A stretch of 64,000 nt of DNA from Ceratorhiza oryzae-sativae (Eukaryota; Basidiomycota; Agaricomycetes; Cantharellales; Ceratobasidiaceae). Under the pieces are notes generated by a model. It had not been told where the DNA came from. It made no database searches and was given only the letters and a program-made list of their open reading frames with translations. Both the position numbers and the translations under genes were made by a program. Positions 50,706-62,250 of the stretch are shown here, piece by piece; position 1 is the first letter of the stretch, and each line of letters begins with the position of its first letter. Location of the stretch: contig JARWMV010000233.1 of NCBI GenBank assembly GCA_030998015.1, positions 1,488,001 to 1,552,000 of the forward strand, given 5' to 3'.

Positions 50706-51466
50706 GAATTACATTGACATCGATTGAATGTAATTGATATAGCTGGTGTTGGATCTATGAATCGCTATTAGCCCCCGTTATCTGAGAATGACACTACCAT
50801 GATAGAAGTGTTTGGAAATGTGAATGCGCGAACCATACGCTGAAGCACCCGGAAGCCCATGTGGCTATGAGCTGCAGTGATAGAAGTCAAATTGCAGGCC
50901 CCTCACATGCAGCGTCGAGCAGAAAAACTCGAGAGCACCATCCAGCTTGGTGGTGAGCGTTGCACGGAACAATCCACAAACTCGCTTGTGTGAATCGTGA
51001 TTCAACTGCATTCGCACATGCGGCGGAGGATACCGTGGCTCGATCCGTTGAGTCTCTTATTCAGGATCGGTACATTTGCGGATATAATTTGGCAACAATT
51101 TGTCATTTTCACATTCCTGGAACTACCCAATCTCGGTTGTGTGGCATAGGACCCATGAGAAGCCCTCTGATCGAAATTGTACCAGGCGTCCCCTAGTTTC
51201 GTGCGACGTTCTGCTTTTTTACACAAATATATGGGTATTAAATGAAGTATCTAGGAACAATCCATTTGGAATAACGTCTCGATATGAATCAAGTCATCAT
51301 TTAAGAACTGGTGAGCCATTATGTGAAGGCTTTTTTGGAAAGCGCGAATAAATAGCCACGCATATAACTAAGGATGCTCGGAGAACCAGACCGAAAAGGT
51401 GGAGATTTACTAGATATTATATGCAAGACTTGCATTGGTAATAAGATTCAAGCCATATGATGCCAA
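50706..51466. other. Intergenic, nothing recognised
   Basis: Amidase 3' flank and upstream flank of tRNA-Pro. No frame or repeat is supported. Confidence 0.4.
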
Positions 51467-51569
51467 GCCTCAGTGGTCTAGTAGTATGATTCGCCCTTCG
51501 GGATTTATTCCCGTAAGCGCATTGCTTACGCAATGGGTGAGGTCCTGGGTTCAATTCCCAGCTGGGGCC
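51467..51569 (+). tRNA. tRNA-Pro(CGG) with a 31-base intron
   Basis: The acceptor GCCTCAG (51467-51473) pairs with CTGGGGC (51562-51568), followed by discriminator C. The D arm TGGTCTAGTAGTATGAT and T arm CCTGGGTTCAATTCCCAG match fungal tRNA-Pro. The anticodon stem CGCCC (51492-51496) pairs with GGGTG (51535-51539). The loop TT-CGG-G gives anticodon CGG at 51499-51501. The intron spans 51503-51533, after position 37, and contains a hairpin. A T5 Pol III terminator lies at 51571-51575. Confidence 0.85.
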
Positions 51570-52622
51570 GTTTTTAAGCACTTTTGTGTCCGAAAAGATC
51601 TATAAACGGTGCAGATACGCCTAGAAGTATTTTCAGTCATTTTGGCGAATTTTACAATTCATAGCGCTGTATCTCGCTGTTCGGACCATCCGTCATGTGA
51701 AAATAACTTTAACATGTCAAAATAAAATTCTTGGCTCAGCAAGAATGCCAAAGAACGCTTCAGGAGAAGTGGCATGTATGCGCGGTCATGTTATTGTGGA
51801 GGTGGGGCCACCGAGCTTCAGCCACTTGCCACGCATGATGTTAACCTTGCAAAGGTGCAACAATAAGCTAATGTGTTGTACGGAATGCCACTGATCGAAT
51901 TAAATATGGAGTTGTTGATATTTGGGCGGTCGCAGTAGCTTTTGGGATTAATATTGTATTTTGACCATTGCTCGAATCATGAAACGGCACCCATATCAAA
52001 ATAATCGCCCAATCTTTGCCTATTTATATGATACTATTCAACTCAAATAACTCTGAACCGTATTTTGAGGAACAGGCGTTGGAAAGTGGACATCAATTTG
52101 CCGACTATAGGTAAATGAGCGCTGCCTTGTTCAAAACCTGAAAACGATAACCGCCCGCCTTAGTCCATAGCTCAAAAGACTGTGCTTTGGGGAGTGTCAA
52201 CCTACGGTGGGGCCGATGAAGTACAGATTTATCCTTTTCGGCGTTGACCCCCAAAGATAGAAACTATTTGTAGTGCGGCTCGTGCATATTTTATGACTTC
52301 GTGAGTTTTTGAACTTCCTCCCCCCCCATTGGCCTGTGCACCTCCTGCGAATTTCGTAGTGCGGGAGCAAATCAAAACAGCAAAAATCTTCAATTGTGAC
52401 ACCCCGACCGCAGGAATGTAAGCACAAGTCAACAACATGCACAAAGCCTATACAAAGCAAAAGCTATCATAAATAGGTAGAGTTGGGGTTGAAAGTAGGG
52501 CTCAAGAGTAATTTTTCGATGAACATCACTAGTAAACGGATCTGTGTAACCCTCGTGGCTCCCACTTGAGGCCTTTGGAGTCGGAGGCAGTCGGCGGACC
52601 GCGCCCTCCGACGACCCAGTTT
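51570..52622. other. 1 kb intergenic, nothing recognised
   Basis: AT-rich sequence with only short domain-free frames. A C8 run at about 52320-52327 is the only low-complexity feature. Confidence 0.4.
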
Positions 52623-53552
52623 TCACCAGAGGTCGTGGGCCAAAGGGCTGGATATCCCTGCTAGTCGCTGCAGAAAGGAGTGGGGATTGGTTGGTGCCAG
52701 AATGCGCATTGAAATGTGACTCTTCAGACCCAAAAGTAACACGACGGTTGCCAACAGGCAGCTCAGATCCCAGAGGCGTGCCGCCAGCCGACTTCCAGCC
52801 ATGGGCTTGAGTTGACCCTCGCTTAGCGAGCGGCGAGAGCGACGTGTGTCGTCTGGATCATTCAATGAAAGCCGTCCGTATCCGCCTACACTTCCTATCG
52901 AGCTACCCTTGCCACGGTGTTGCAAACTGATACCCTCTTCGTATCGAGAGATCTGGTCGTGGAGCAGATCATTGTCGGCCCGGGCACGGAACGCAATGAC
53001 TGCAGTGGCAATAAGTGCTATAAGAAGTGCACCAGAAATCGAAGCCAGCGCAATAATCAGCTGATGGTACTTGGAGTCCACGAACGCAACGTTTGAATCG
53101 CCATGGTCGCTGCTTGGTGCAACTGTAACAGTTACGACCGCCCTAGAAGTTGGCTGGGTTTGGGTGAACAGCAGTCCCACAGATGTAGATGTGGGGTCGC
53201 TTGTTGGTGTTGGAGGCGGCGCTGATGTTGAAGATAGGGACTGTTGCGATGTCGTTGGTAACGATGTAGAGGCAGCTCCAGAATCGGAGATGAGGGTAGA
53301 CGCGGCCGCGGAGGTGGTAAGTTGCACAACACTTGAGGCAAGCGTACTGGTAACAGCAGGATTGCTCGTCGCAGGTTCAGTGGTAAGAGTGTCTTGACGT
53401 CTGATCTGTGGCAAAGTCGGTTGTTACAGTTGGTAGTTGCTATCACCCGCCAGACTCACCAGTCGTGTCTCGATATCAAATTGCCATCGCTGGAGAGATG
53501 CGGCGGTGGAAGCCAAGAGGACCCAGGCCAGGAACAAATTGGATGGGCGCAT
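52623..53552 (-). CDS. Ser/Thr-rich single-pass membrane protein
   Basis: The ATG at 53552 gives a signal peptide (MRPSNLFLAWVLLASTAAS), one intron, then about 100 residues very rich in Ser, Thr and Pro, which are likely O-glycosylated. One membrane segment follows (LIIALASISGALLIALIATA) with a stop-transfer FRARADN, then a cytosolic tail with Arg/Ser-rich SRRSLSEGQL. This layout resembles fungal wall-stress sensors of the Mid2/Wsc type, but there is no WSC domain, so the sensor role is only an analogy. The membrane segment and flanks resemble those of the cupin protein at 60301-61585. The far C-terminus (after about residue 230) looks less protein-like, and an unseen intron there is possible. 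Confidence 0.65.
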
Positions 53553-53913
53553 ATCAGAGGCGAGACGGAAGGAGGGGGTTACGGACACTTACGAGAGGCC
53601 GCGCGGCTATATATACCGGGCATAGGCCAGCAGCGCTCGGGCATGAAGCTCGCCAACAATGGCATATCCACGATCACCATTCAAACGCGGGGGGTCTCTG
53701 CACAGCATTTGGCGCGTTTAGCCCGGCGCTTGTGGAGTATGCGCTAGCTACAAAGAAGCCCCAGGCGATGCAGCTTCGAACAAACGGCCGACACAAGATT
53801 TAGTTTAGACCTGCAGACACTCATAATGCCACGTTGCTGAGAGATGCGCAGGGGACGCTGCCCTTGGATAACGCAAAAGCATTGAGCAAACTCTATTAAG
53901 TATTTCATACACG
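53553..53913. other. Promoter of the Ser/Thr-rich gene and ALDH 3' flank
   Basis: TATATATA at 53608-53615 lies about 56 bases upstream of the minus-strand start at 53552 and is a good TATA box. The rest is spacer and the ALDH 3' UTR. Confidence 0.55.
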
Positions 53914-56030
53914 TCATGCAGTGAGGATCTTCATATGTACAGATTTCGCACGCGTCAGCTGGTCGTACCCTACGCCAGTCAATCAAGGGGACACCTCGAT
54001 AAAGGTGCACTTACCGAACTTGCTCAAGCTCACGCCACGACCGCTATCTTTGACTCCTGTCCAGGCTAATGCCGGATCCAAATAATCACACCGATTGAGG
54101 AAAACGGTGCCTGTCTCGAGCTCATTGACGAATCGCAAGAATGCCTCTTGGGATTCTGGCTTGGCTGTCGTCCAGATAGACGCGGTCAATCCATAGGGGG
54201 AATCGTTCATAAGCCCAAGCGCCGCCTCATCCGATGGCACACGCATAATCCCCACCACTGGTCCAAAGGTTTCCTCCTTCATAACCTCCATGGCTGAAAA
54301 GGCGTGAGTAGCGCTTTTACGTTTCACCTTGACTTACTATGGTCTACATCCACGAGTACTTGGGGGGCGACGAAAGTTGTTCCCCTGAAAAATCATCAGA
54401 TAACCACAAGGTTGGACGCATGCATACTCACGGTTTCGCAACAGGAAATAGATCTCAGGAACGAGGGCTTTGCCCCAGCTTTGACTATTTGTGTAGATTA
54501 ATTCAAAGCGGGTGGGGACGCTAGAGTGTCAACGTACTAGCGTCATCGACTTGCTTCCTAATCCGTTCTGCGCTGGCTAGAGATACAACTGGTCCGAGAT
54601 TTGTTCCGGGCTCCGTGGGATCACCGAGTTTGTATTTCTGATGCAAGGGACAATTAAACTCTTGGAATCATTGTCTAGTTACCTACCTTGACAATATCAA
54701 CATAGGCTGCTACAAATTTGTCGTAAATTGAATCATGGACGTAAATACGCTGTGACAATCTCGATTCAGACGGGCTTTTTGACTTAGCTTATTACGAACC
54801 TCTACCGCGCAGCAGCTCTGCCCCGAATTAAAAAATGCACCTGATTGGACATAGTTATATCTGCCAGGATCTTCGTCGATCAATCTCTACCATCAACAGC
54901 TCGGCGGCAGCGTAATCGATGTCTGCGTCACTCCGAACGTATGCGGGATCTTTCCCTCCGAGCTTCATGATAATGTAAGAACGCCAATCGCAATGTAAAC
55001 CTGAGACCTTACCTCCAACGCTACACCTTTGAACCCTGTTTTTACAGCATTCCGAGCGACGGCCTACGGATGATATGAGCCAAAGAGTGTAACGCTAAAC
55101 CGGCAGACGGACCTTTCCGTTTGCTACGCTTCCGGTAAAGCTTACAAAATCTATCTAGGGTGTTCCACAAGATGGGCAGTAAGCTCGGCAGAGAGATGTG
55201 TGACAATGAATACTCCCGTGGGGAGCCCGGCCTTTTCAAAGGCGGTTTGGAGTCGATGCGCTGTAAGCTGTCCAGAATCTTTTAGCAAATCCTTGATCGT
55301 CTATGTCTAAATCAGCTGACCGGCGTCTGTGGAGAAGGCTTCAAGATCACAGAGTTGCCTAATAGAGAGCAATCAACAAGTGGCGCATATATCGCGTGGT
55401 AAAAGGGTGGGTACCTGCAATGATGGCAGGAAGGACCGAATTGATTGATGTGAGAAAAGGGAAGCTGGAGGCCACATGGGTATGTCATAAATGCATGGCG
55501 CAACCTAATTGCGACTTACTTCCAGGGCGCGATGACGAATACCACACCCAACGGTTCACGTTTGATGTATCGTTTGAAACCTGGCTTATCAGTGTCCTCG
55601 AGTCCTACGGGAGCCAGAGACTTTTCTGCGATTGAAAGCATATAGCTCGCGCGCTCTAGGGTGCCACGAATTTCTCCCGCGTTTTGCGATACAGGGCTAA
55701 AATTAAGGACGGATTAGGTTAACTTTATGATGGTCAACCAAAATACGGACCGCCCCATTTGTTTCGTTAGCTCGAGGGGAATCTCATTCTCCATATTTTT
55801 AAACTCTTCCTAAAACTTTCCATTGGCTATACATATCAGTCCAGTTGACTATCACTTGCCATAAACTTCTCGCCGATCTTGACCCTATCTGCAATCGGGG
55901 TGTTCTTCCATGACTTTTGCGCCGCAACCGATTCGGCCACAATTTTGTCAAGTTCCGAGGTCGAAGGATACTCAAAGGTAACTAATGGCTCTTGTGAATG
56001 AGGGATAATTGTTGTTTGCTTTGTGGACAT
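53914..56030 (-). CDS. Aldehyde dehydrogenase (NAD(P)-dependent)
   Basis: It oxidises aldehydes to acids using NAD(P)+, probably in the cytosol. The spliced product shows YIKREPLGVVFVIAPWNFP, AGNSVILKPSPQTP (cofactor Lys), DFVSFTGSVANGK, the general-base Glu in VALELGGKDP, the catalytic Cys in NSGQSCCAVERIYV, the EETFGPVVGI motif, PYGLTASIWT, and a final GYDQLTRAKSVHMK. About nine introns are short; the first, after KFM, seems to have a GC donor (GCAAGT). I place the start at 56030 (MSTKQTTIIPHSQEP), where similarity to ALDH N-termini begins. An in-frame ATG at 56144 would add 38 low-complexity residues and cannot be excluded. The gene is divergent from the F-box-like gene, sharing about 170 bases of promoter. 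Confidence 0.88.
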
Positions 56031-56201
56031 GTTGGGTGTGGTGGTGCTCGATAAGGGTGGTGGAGATTTGAAATAGGAGGACAGGGGCTTCTGGCGCCCA
56101 TCGCTTAGGGGCTGCAGCCCTCCACCATCACTCATGGTTAGCATTACTCACAGGTTCTCTCGTTCAACTCTACAAGCACAAAAACGGTTCCCCAATATAC
56201 C

Positions 56202-57291
56202 ATGTCGGCGTTTCCTCAGCCAGAGGTTCAGCATATAGTGTCAGAGCATTCTCCGAAAGAGCCACGTGGGTTATATCAGACGCAATACAGACATAGACTG
56301 ATCCGAGTGTAGCAGTGAACTTGCCACTAGAACTGCAAGCCATGATCATAGAAAAAGTGGCGGCCGATCTAGACCCAGAAGCTCGTATTTATTCGGTCGA
56401 AACTCGCAATACTCTACGAACGCTCTGCACAGTTAATAAATATTTTGAATCAATTGCCATCCGACACCTGTACACTCTAGTCCATTTGACGAATATCTTC
56501 CAACTTACGGCTTTCCGGAAGGCTATCGCGTATTTTGGACGACCAACCGCACTTGCCAAATACGTGCGCACATTTTCCATTTCGAGCACGACCCATATCG
56601 CATCCTTCCAACTTGCGAACGATATGGCGATCGTATTGCACGTACTCCGGCCTTGGCTAGAGCGTCTGTTGCTAGACGTTCGGCGGCGTCACCATTTTCG
56701 CCAAACTACGTCTTCAGGTGGACAAGATATTGGGATTCTGCAGAGCAGCGATTTCGGGACCAACGGGCTGGCGTTTTCGGCTGTATCTCTATTTACTGCA
56801 CCATGGCCAAGGCTGGTCGAAGCTTCAGTCTCGGAAGGGTTGGATCAGTATTTGAGATTGACGCGCTTGCCTCGTGCGTTTGACAACGTACAGCGACTAG
56901 CCTTGGGATATACAGTCATCACAGTTGATTTTATTGAACGGCTACTCGAAATGAGACGTTTGGAAATACTCGTCCTCGTCAACTCGCATGTTCGATGGTC
57001 AGAATTCGCAGGGCGGAGTTCACCAACTGAGCTAATTGACACGCTCATGGACGGTCCGGGAGTTTACGGCGACTTGTATGGCTGGTGACCACAAGGCCAC
57101 AATGGGATATGGATGAGTCGATGAGCATGCACACAGTCTTGCGCGATGCAGAAATACTTTGTAGTGTACCTGGCGTTGAAGTTATTGTCGAGTCGAAGGA
57201 ACAAAATATAGATGACACGCTACCAGATGGTTTATCTGGCCCTCGTCTTGTGGGCGAGAGTGCCAAGGATGGATCATTGTGGAAGCTCTGA
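56202..57291 (+). pseudogene. F-box-like protein with a probable C-terminal frameshift
   Basis: The ATG at 56202 gives MSAFPQPEVQHIVSEHSP, an intron of about 46 bases, then NLPLELQAMIIEKVAADLD and TLRTLCTVNKYFESIAIRHL, an F-box-like helix pair seen in many Agaricomycete F-box proteins. The frame continues with RLEILVLVNSHVRWSEFAG and stops at 57088. Directly downstream, in another frame, the sequence reads RRLVWLVTTRPQWDMDES and AEILCSVPGVEVIVESKEQ to a stop at 57291, which looks like the natural end. The switch lies near 57045-57060 and no convincing intron explains it. So this is a recent pseudogene, an assembly error, or a protein truncated by about 70 residues. Confidence 0.55.
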
Positions 57292-57358
57292 TCAATCACA
57301 CCCACACATTGTGAGAAACAATATACCAAACAAATCATCGACATGCATAACACATTAT

Positions 57359-58308
57359 CTACACTCTGTATTTTCGACCCGTCCCGATGAAGAAATTTTG
57401 TAGTATATATACTTGGGCACTGTAAAGGCTATTAGCACGGCGACAGAACTAGGCGAAGCGGCCAGAAGACTCACACTGCCATAGAGACAATCGCTAAGCT
57501 CTCCAATATCGCATACCAAAACAGTTTACTACGATGCAAATTTAGGTGACCATCCTCTTAGAATATTATTGCTACATACTTTCGCGTTGATTTCACCAAC
57601 GAAAACCCTCGGTTCTCCCTAGTGTGAAAGCTATTGCAAACCATCAATACCCTAACATCGGCTGTTACTGGTCGGCCTACAATTTTTGCGTTCGCTCAAC
57701 CGTCGCAAGCATGCTCTTCAGCTTGTAGATGCTCTCTTCCAAAGCGCTAGTGTGATCTGAGATCTGGCCAGGTTTTGCCGGAGCTTCACGTCGGGGTTCG
57801 CTTTCCACCATAATATCAAAATCGATTAGCTTTTCAGTGAAGGAAGACATGTCGTTTTCGAAACAGAACGAGTATTCGCCAATCTTGTTTGCTGTGAATA
57901 TATAGTCGCCTTGCCGTTCTCGCTACAAAGCAATGAATGCTTTTATGATGATTATTCAAAAGGCTATTATGGCTACTCACCTGCCCGTCCAACATCTGAT
58001 CCCCAGCTGGATCTTTGACTTCAAAGTCAATATCAAAATCTCCTCCACTTTGCACCTGCATTTCGGTCAGCAAACGCGTGTTTACCGTACCCTGCGAGCA
58101 CATACAGCAAAGTAGAACTAAACTAGCAGTTAGCACGCCACCTGCGCGGGACGACAACTCTCAAACTCACCCCAATCTTCTCCCCTTCCTTGTCAACGTC
58201 CGCAAAAAAGCACAGCCGCTGGTTCGGCGGAATAATCGTCGTCAACGCCGACGCGTTTACGGAGGCGGCAGCACCCGCCAGCAGGGCTAGTATAGTTACA
58301 GGTCGCAT
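57359..58308 (-). CDS. emp24/gp25L/p24 family cargo receptor
   Basis: A type I membrane protein of COPII/COPI vesicles that helps sort cargo between ER and Golgi. It has a signal peptide (MRPVTILALLAGAAASVNAS) and a GOLD domain: PPNQRLCFFADVDKEGEKIG, FYFAVQSGGDFDIDFEV, GDYIFTANKIGEYSFCFEND. A coiled coil follows (EESIYKLKSMLATVERTQKF), then FHTRENRGFSLVKSTRNK and the membrane segment LFWYAILESLAIVSMAV. The C-terminal tail is short. Splicing needs a 12-base microexon at 58106-58117 (TTCTACTTTGCT) encoding FYFA, which completes the conserved G-FYFAV-QSGG strand exactly. The two Cys residues of the GOLD domain are present. The tail after the membrane segment is less certain. Confidence 0.88.
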
Positions 58309-58799
58309 GTCAGTTTCGCACAGCTAGGATGGCAAAACGTTCTTCTTCGACGTTGCAAGTCGTTGGTTTGTTCGTAGGAGACGACGGGCAGTGCCCAAAG
58401 TGACGAAGATACAACGTGGAGGGCGGCGCAGGGATGCACATTGGGCGCTTAGCTTTCGTAAATCAAATGCTTAGCCAAATATTTGGGTGTCCAAATTCAC
58501 AGCCAGCTCAGGCTGCGTGAAGTCCAAACGTAGACTCCAACGTGTTCAGCAATGGTTATGATTATCACCAGATGATTAATTTCAATGTTCGTACTAGTCG
58601 GTACTACGAATGCACCGGGTTGCACGCGCATAATTAGACACTATGCGCCATTTTGGGGGACACTGCACGCAGCAGCTCTGCTCCGCTCGCAGCCCCGGGC
58701 AGGTTGGGGATCAAAGGTGCCACCTACCAATGAGTAGACTAGTTCGAAAAAATAAGCAATCCAGATCTCCCCCTATGTCATATTATGCGATGTTTCGAC
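58309..58799. other. Intergenic, nothing recognised
   Basis: p24 promoter and the 3' flank of the OTC gene. No gene is supported. Confidence 0.4.
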
Positions 58800-60077
58800 T
58801 CACTCGAAGAGAGCCATGATTGTCCACATTTCGGTTCTCAGCTTCTGGGAAAACTAACGAGCGGGGGCCATAAAACACCTGTTGTTCATCATACGCGATC
58901 TTTTCTCAGCCGTGTTCCGATCGGGGGGTGGAGAGAGCCGACTTACCTCGTCATCAACCTCATTGCTCTTCCGAGGCAGACAATGCAAAAACTTCCAGTC
59001 GGGGCTAGCCCCCCCCTCTTTGCAAAGTTTTTCCGTGACCTGGAAGCCTTGGAAGTCCCGGAGTCGCTGCGCCTTTTCAGCCTCCTGCCCCATGGAGATC
59101 CTGAACAGTTCCATGGTATCACGACTCGCCCAGTGGAGTGTAAGGGACGCACCAGGTATCTGTTACGACAACATCAGCACCCCGAACTGCCTCGTACGGG
59201 TTATCAGTCCAGAAGATCTTCTTGTCGCATCCAAGTTCTTTCACGCGGTCCCAGACCGGTTTGGGGCATTGGTAAGCCTAGGGCATTGGGTCAGATGAAT
59301 CACAGCATTCAAATACAACGGTGTACCTGTTGAGCGGGAGTTCCAACACGAACCGTATGTCCAAGGCGAGGGAGTGTGACGAGTATATCATGCAATACGT
59401 TTGATGAATCACCTAACCAGGTCACCGTGAGTGGGCGCAAGGGCGTCAAACCCTAAGATGTGGATAGTATTGATAAACTTGGATAAAGTACGAAAGTCTA
59501 ACTAACTCACCACATCATTTGTCGTTTTGTTAGCTGGACCGAAGAGATGAGCATGCTCATGAAGCGTAAGCACATCGGCTAGGATTTGGGTTGGATGCCA
59601 GAGAGAAGATAGCGCATTTAGGACAGGCACGGGTGAATGCGCCGCAAGTTCCTAAGAAGGAAATGAATACGGCACACAAACCAAGGAAACGGGGTGTACC
59701 TCAATTTCCTCGTGCCCGCCGACTCGAGCGAATATGCCTTGACACATGCCGCCGAGTACATTGACTGTGTCGCGCGCAGTTTCGTTTACTCCGAGCTGAA
59801 TGTCCTCTCGGCCGAGAAAAAGAGCTCGACCGCCGAGCAGCGCCGCGCCGGTTTCAGCAGCAAGTCTGGTCCGAGTGCTCCGTTTGCTGAACAGAAGAGC
59901 TACAGTCTTGTTTGCAAGTGTCTGCTCGACGATCGGAAGCGAGCGAGTCCCAGCCGTATACGGCCCCAACAATGGCTTGGATATCCGCTTGAGCGCAGCA
60001 GAGTGGGTCAGTGTGCGATTTATCTGCGCGACACTAAGGTCGGCCAGCGTCATCAAGTGGGGGACCTTGGTAGCCAT
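58800..60077 (-). CDS. ARG3: Ornithine carbamoyltransferase
   Basis: It makes citrulline from ornithine and carbamoyl phosphate in arginine biosynthesis (argB in filamentous fungi, ARG3 in yeast), usually in mitochondria or cytosol. The ATG at 60077 gives [20 protein letters not shown]. The carbamoyl-phosphate motif is SKRSTRTR, followed by [61 protein letters not shown] and the ornithine-binding HCLPR. The C-terminus reads [16 protein letters not shown], as in fungal OTCs. Five or six short introns separate these blocks and all join in frame. The length (about 345 residues) is normal. Only a short basic N-terminus could target it to mitochondria. Confidence 0.93.
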
Positions 60078-60300
60078 CGTTGACGAGGTCGAGAGCAATC
60101 AGAATTAAAGACGGATGTAAAAGCCGATGGTGTTTGCTACCGCTGACTCGATCAAATGTGTTATGTCAGCGCAATTGGTCTACTCTGGACGACGATCATC
60201 ATTTATGCACACACTAAATACAATACACCATCGATAAATAACCACAAAACCCAGTCAACCCGATTCATAACTGAAATAATCCTGATCATACTCCTATGGC

Positions 60301-61585
60301 CTAGTGGCTGGCGGGACGGGGACTATCGATACGCCCACCATCAGCATACTTCTCGCCGCTCGTATAGGGGTTTGAGTAGCTAGCTGACTTTCCATGACCG
60401 GTTCCTGTGAACAGGGGGACGCGAATGTGGTCCTGGACGCGATCGCGAGCGACGCGACGAGCACGGGTGGCAATCACGATAGCAAAGATGAGCGCGATGA
60501 GCAGTGCGGCGCAGGCAGCGGCGAGGACAATAACCAGTACGTGATACTTGTTTTTCATGAAGGAGTCGTCTTTGGAATCGTTCGCATTGTCGTTAGTGTT
60601 CTTGTCAACCGATAAGCTGCTGGTGGCAAGAGTTCCGGTCCCTGACGATCCGGAGCCCGAGCCGGAGGAACCCGAGCCCAAGAGATTCGCTCGTGAAGCG
60701 GCAGCACCAGATGCAATAGTAGCGACGATGCCCTGTTCTTTGAGCGCCTTTTTAAGGACTTCATCGGTAAACTCAAACGTTGAGTTTCGGTCGATCTTGC
60801 AACGTTTGACACACTCGGCGACACCAAATGCAATATTCGCGGGGATCTTCTGAGAAATGTCTGTGACCTCCTCGACGCCTAGTTCACCGAGCGTAGCCGA
60901 GATAGTATCAGGCGGGAGCTTCTGGAAAAAGCCTTGCGCGATTTGGAGAGTGCCTGGATCCTCGTTCGCAAAGCCAGCGACAAAGATGGCTGGGTCGCAA
61001 CCCAGGTTTTGTTGGAAATGGATTGAACCCATCGGGAAGACGGTCGCTTGTCCGACCTCGATCGTGTTATTGACGAATCGCGCTCCGTTTTCTTGGAATG
61101 TGCCCGTGTTGATGGTATCGCCAGCCACCATCACTAGGAGCTCGGCGGAACGGGGGTGGATGTGAGGTCTGAATCAAATGATCGGTACGCCCGTCTAATG
61201 TTTTTATCTGACATCACTCACGTATTCTGCGCACAGGGCCCCAAGAACCCGACAGTCATCGCTACACCATTCCCAATTAGAGCGGGAAACGTCGTGGTCT
61301 TAGCGGAGACCGCTTGACCTCCATTTCCCTGAATTACGGTTCAGATAAGCTTGGGGTGCTTGGTGGGCATATTTAGACACTTGCCTTGCCCACAGCCCCA
61401 GGAATGTCAGCCGCATTCAAGAAGTCGAACACAAAGTCTTTGTCTTCATCGAGAATAGCGAGACGCTCGGATGCTGTTGCTGCCACTGTGAGGTCCTTGA
61501 CAAGCGATTTCAGATCGTCTGTATCTGAAGCCGAGACGGCGAGAAGACTGGAGAGGATGGCGAACGTCGTAAACGAGAATCGCAT
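60301..61585 (-). CDS. Membrane-anchored germin-like cupin
   Basis: It has a signal peptide (MRFSFTTFAILSSLLAVSAS) and a single cupin domain. Motif 1 is PHIHPRSAELLMMVAGD, with H-x-H, the downstream Glu and the Gly; motif 2 is GQATVFPMGSIHFQQN, with the second metal His. Both match the germin/spherulin pattern, so one metal ion (often Mn) is expected. After the domain come a Gly/Ser-rich linker (LLGSGSSGSGSGSSG), one membrane segment (LVIVLAAACAALLIALIFAI) with stop-transfer RARRVARDR, and a Ser/Pro-rich cytosolic tail. Two introns are inferred; the first probably has a GC donor (GCAAGT). The enzymatic role (oxalate oxidase, SOD-like or none) is unknown. A transmembrane anchor on a germin-like cupin is unusual. 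Confidence 0.82.
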
Positions 61586-62250
61586 GGTCGGTTGTAGATG
61601 TTTGTCCGACTGGGGAGACTGGGAGAGTATTGGTGGAGACTGGTTACCTCGGACACGGTTTCTTTTGTATGCGTTCCGCGATCTTGCCCAGATCTTTTAG
61701 CAGGGCCACCGCGGGCAGTGTCTGCCGACTGTGGCTCTGCATGATTGATATTAGTCTACTTATAGCCTCTATTGGAATAAAACACGCGGCTTGACTGTGT
61801 CAAGAACCATGCAGAGATCTGATGAGGGCTGTGCGCAAAAATATGTCTCCTAGCCAGCATCTGCTTGGCCGACCGCACGGGCTCAGAGATGTTGAGCCTC
61901 GTAATTCACCGGTAATGCTGAGTCCACAACTAAGATGCTCCCCGGATTGAGAGATCGGGGTTACGGCGGGCAGTGACCGGGAATGTTTTGCGGTGCATAG
62001 CGGTTGGTATAGGCCTTTATCTGGTGGGTGGCGAGACAAAACAATTTGACGGCGAAGAAATGGATCTGGACACCAGTGTTGGTAATAACACATGTTATCG
62101 TGTTAGTCAATGTTACTTATGTAATGGGTTAAAGTTATGTCAAAGTTAATGTCATATGTTAGAGCCACGTGATTACATGCGCAAAGAGACTGGCAACAGG
62201 CAAAGCGTAGAGCGAGTAGATACACACAACTGATTAGTTTAAGACATCGC
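61586..62250. other. Intergenic, no gene
   Basis: Cupin promoter and 3' flank of the hAT element. The stretch 62080-62180 repeats the motif GTTA/TGTTA many times (ACATGTTATCG, GTTAGTCAATGTTAC, AAGTTATGTC, AAAGTTAATGTC), which may be the subterminal part of the transposon. CACGTG occurs at 62166-62171. Confidence 0.45.
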
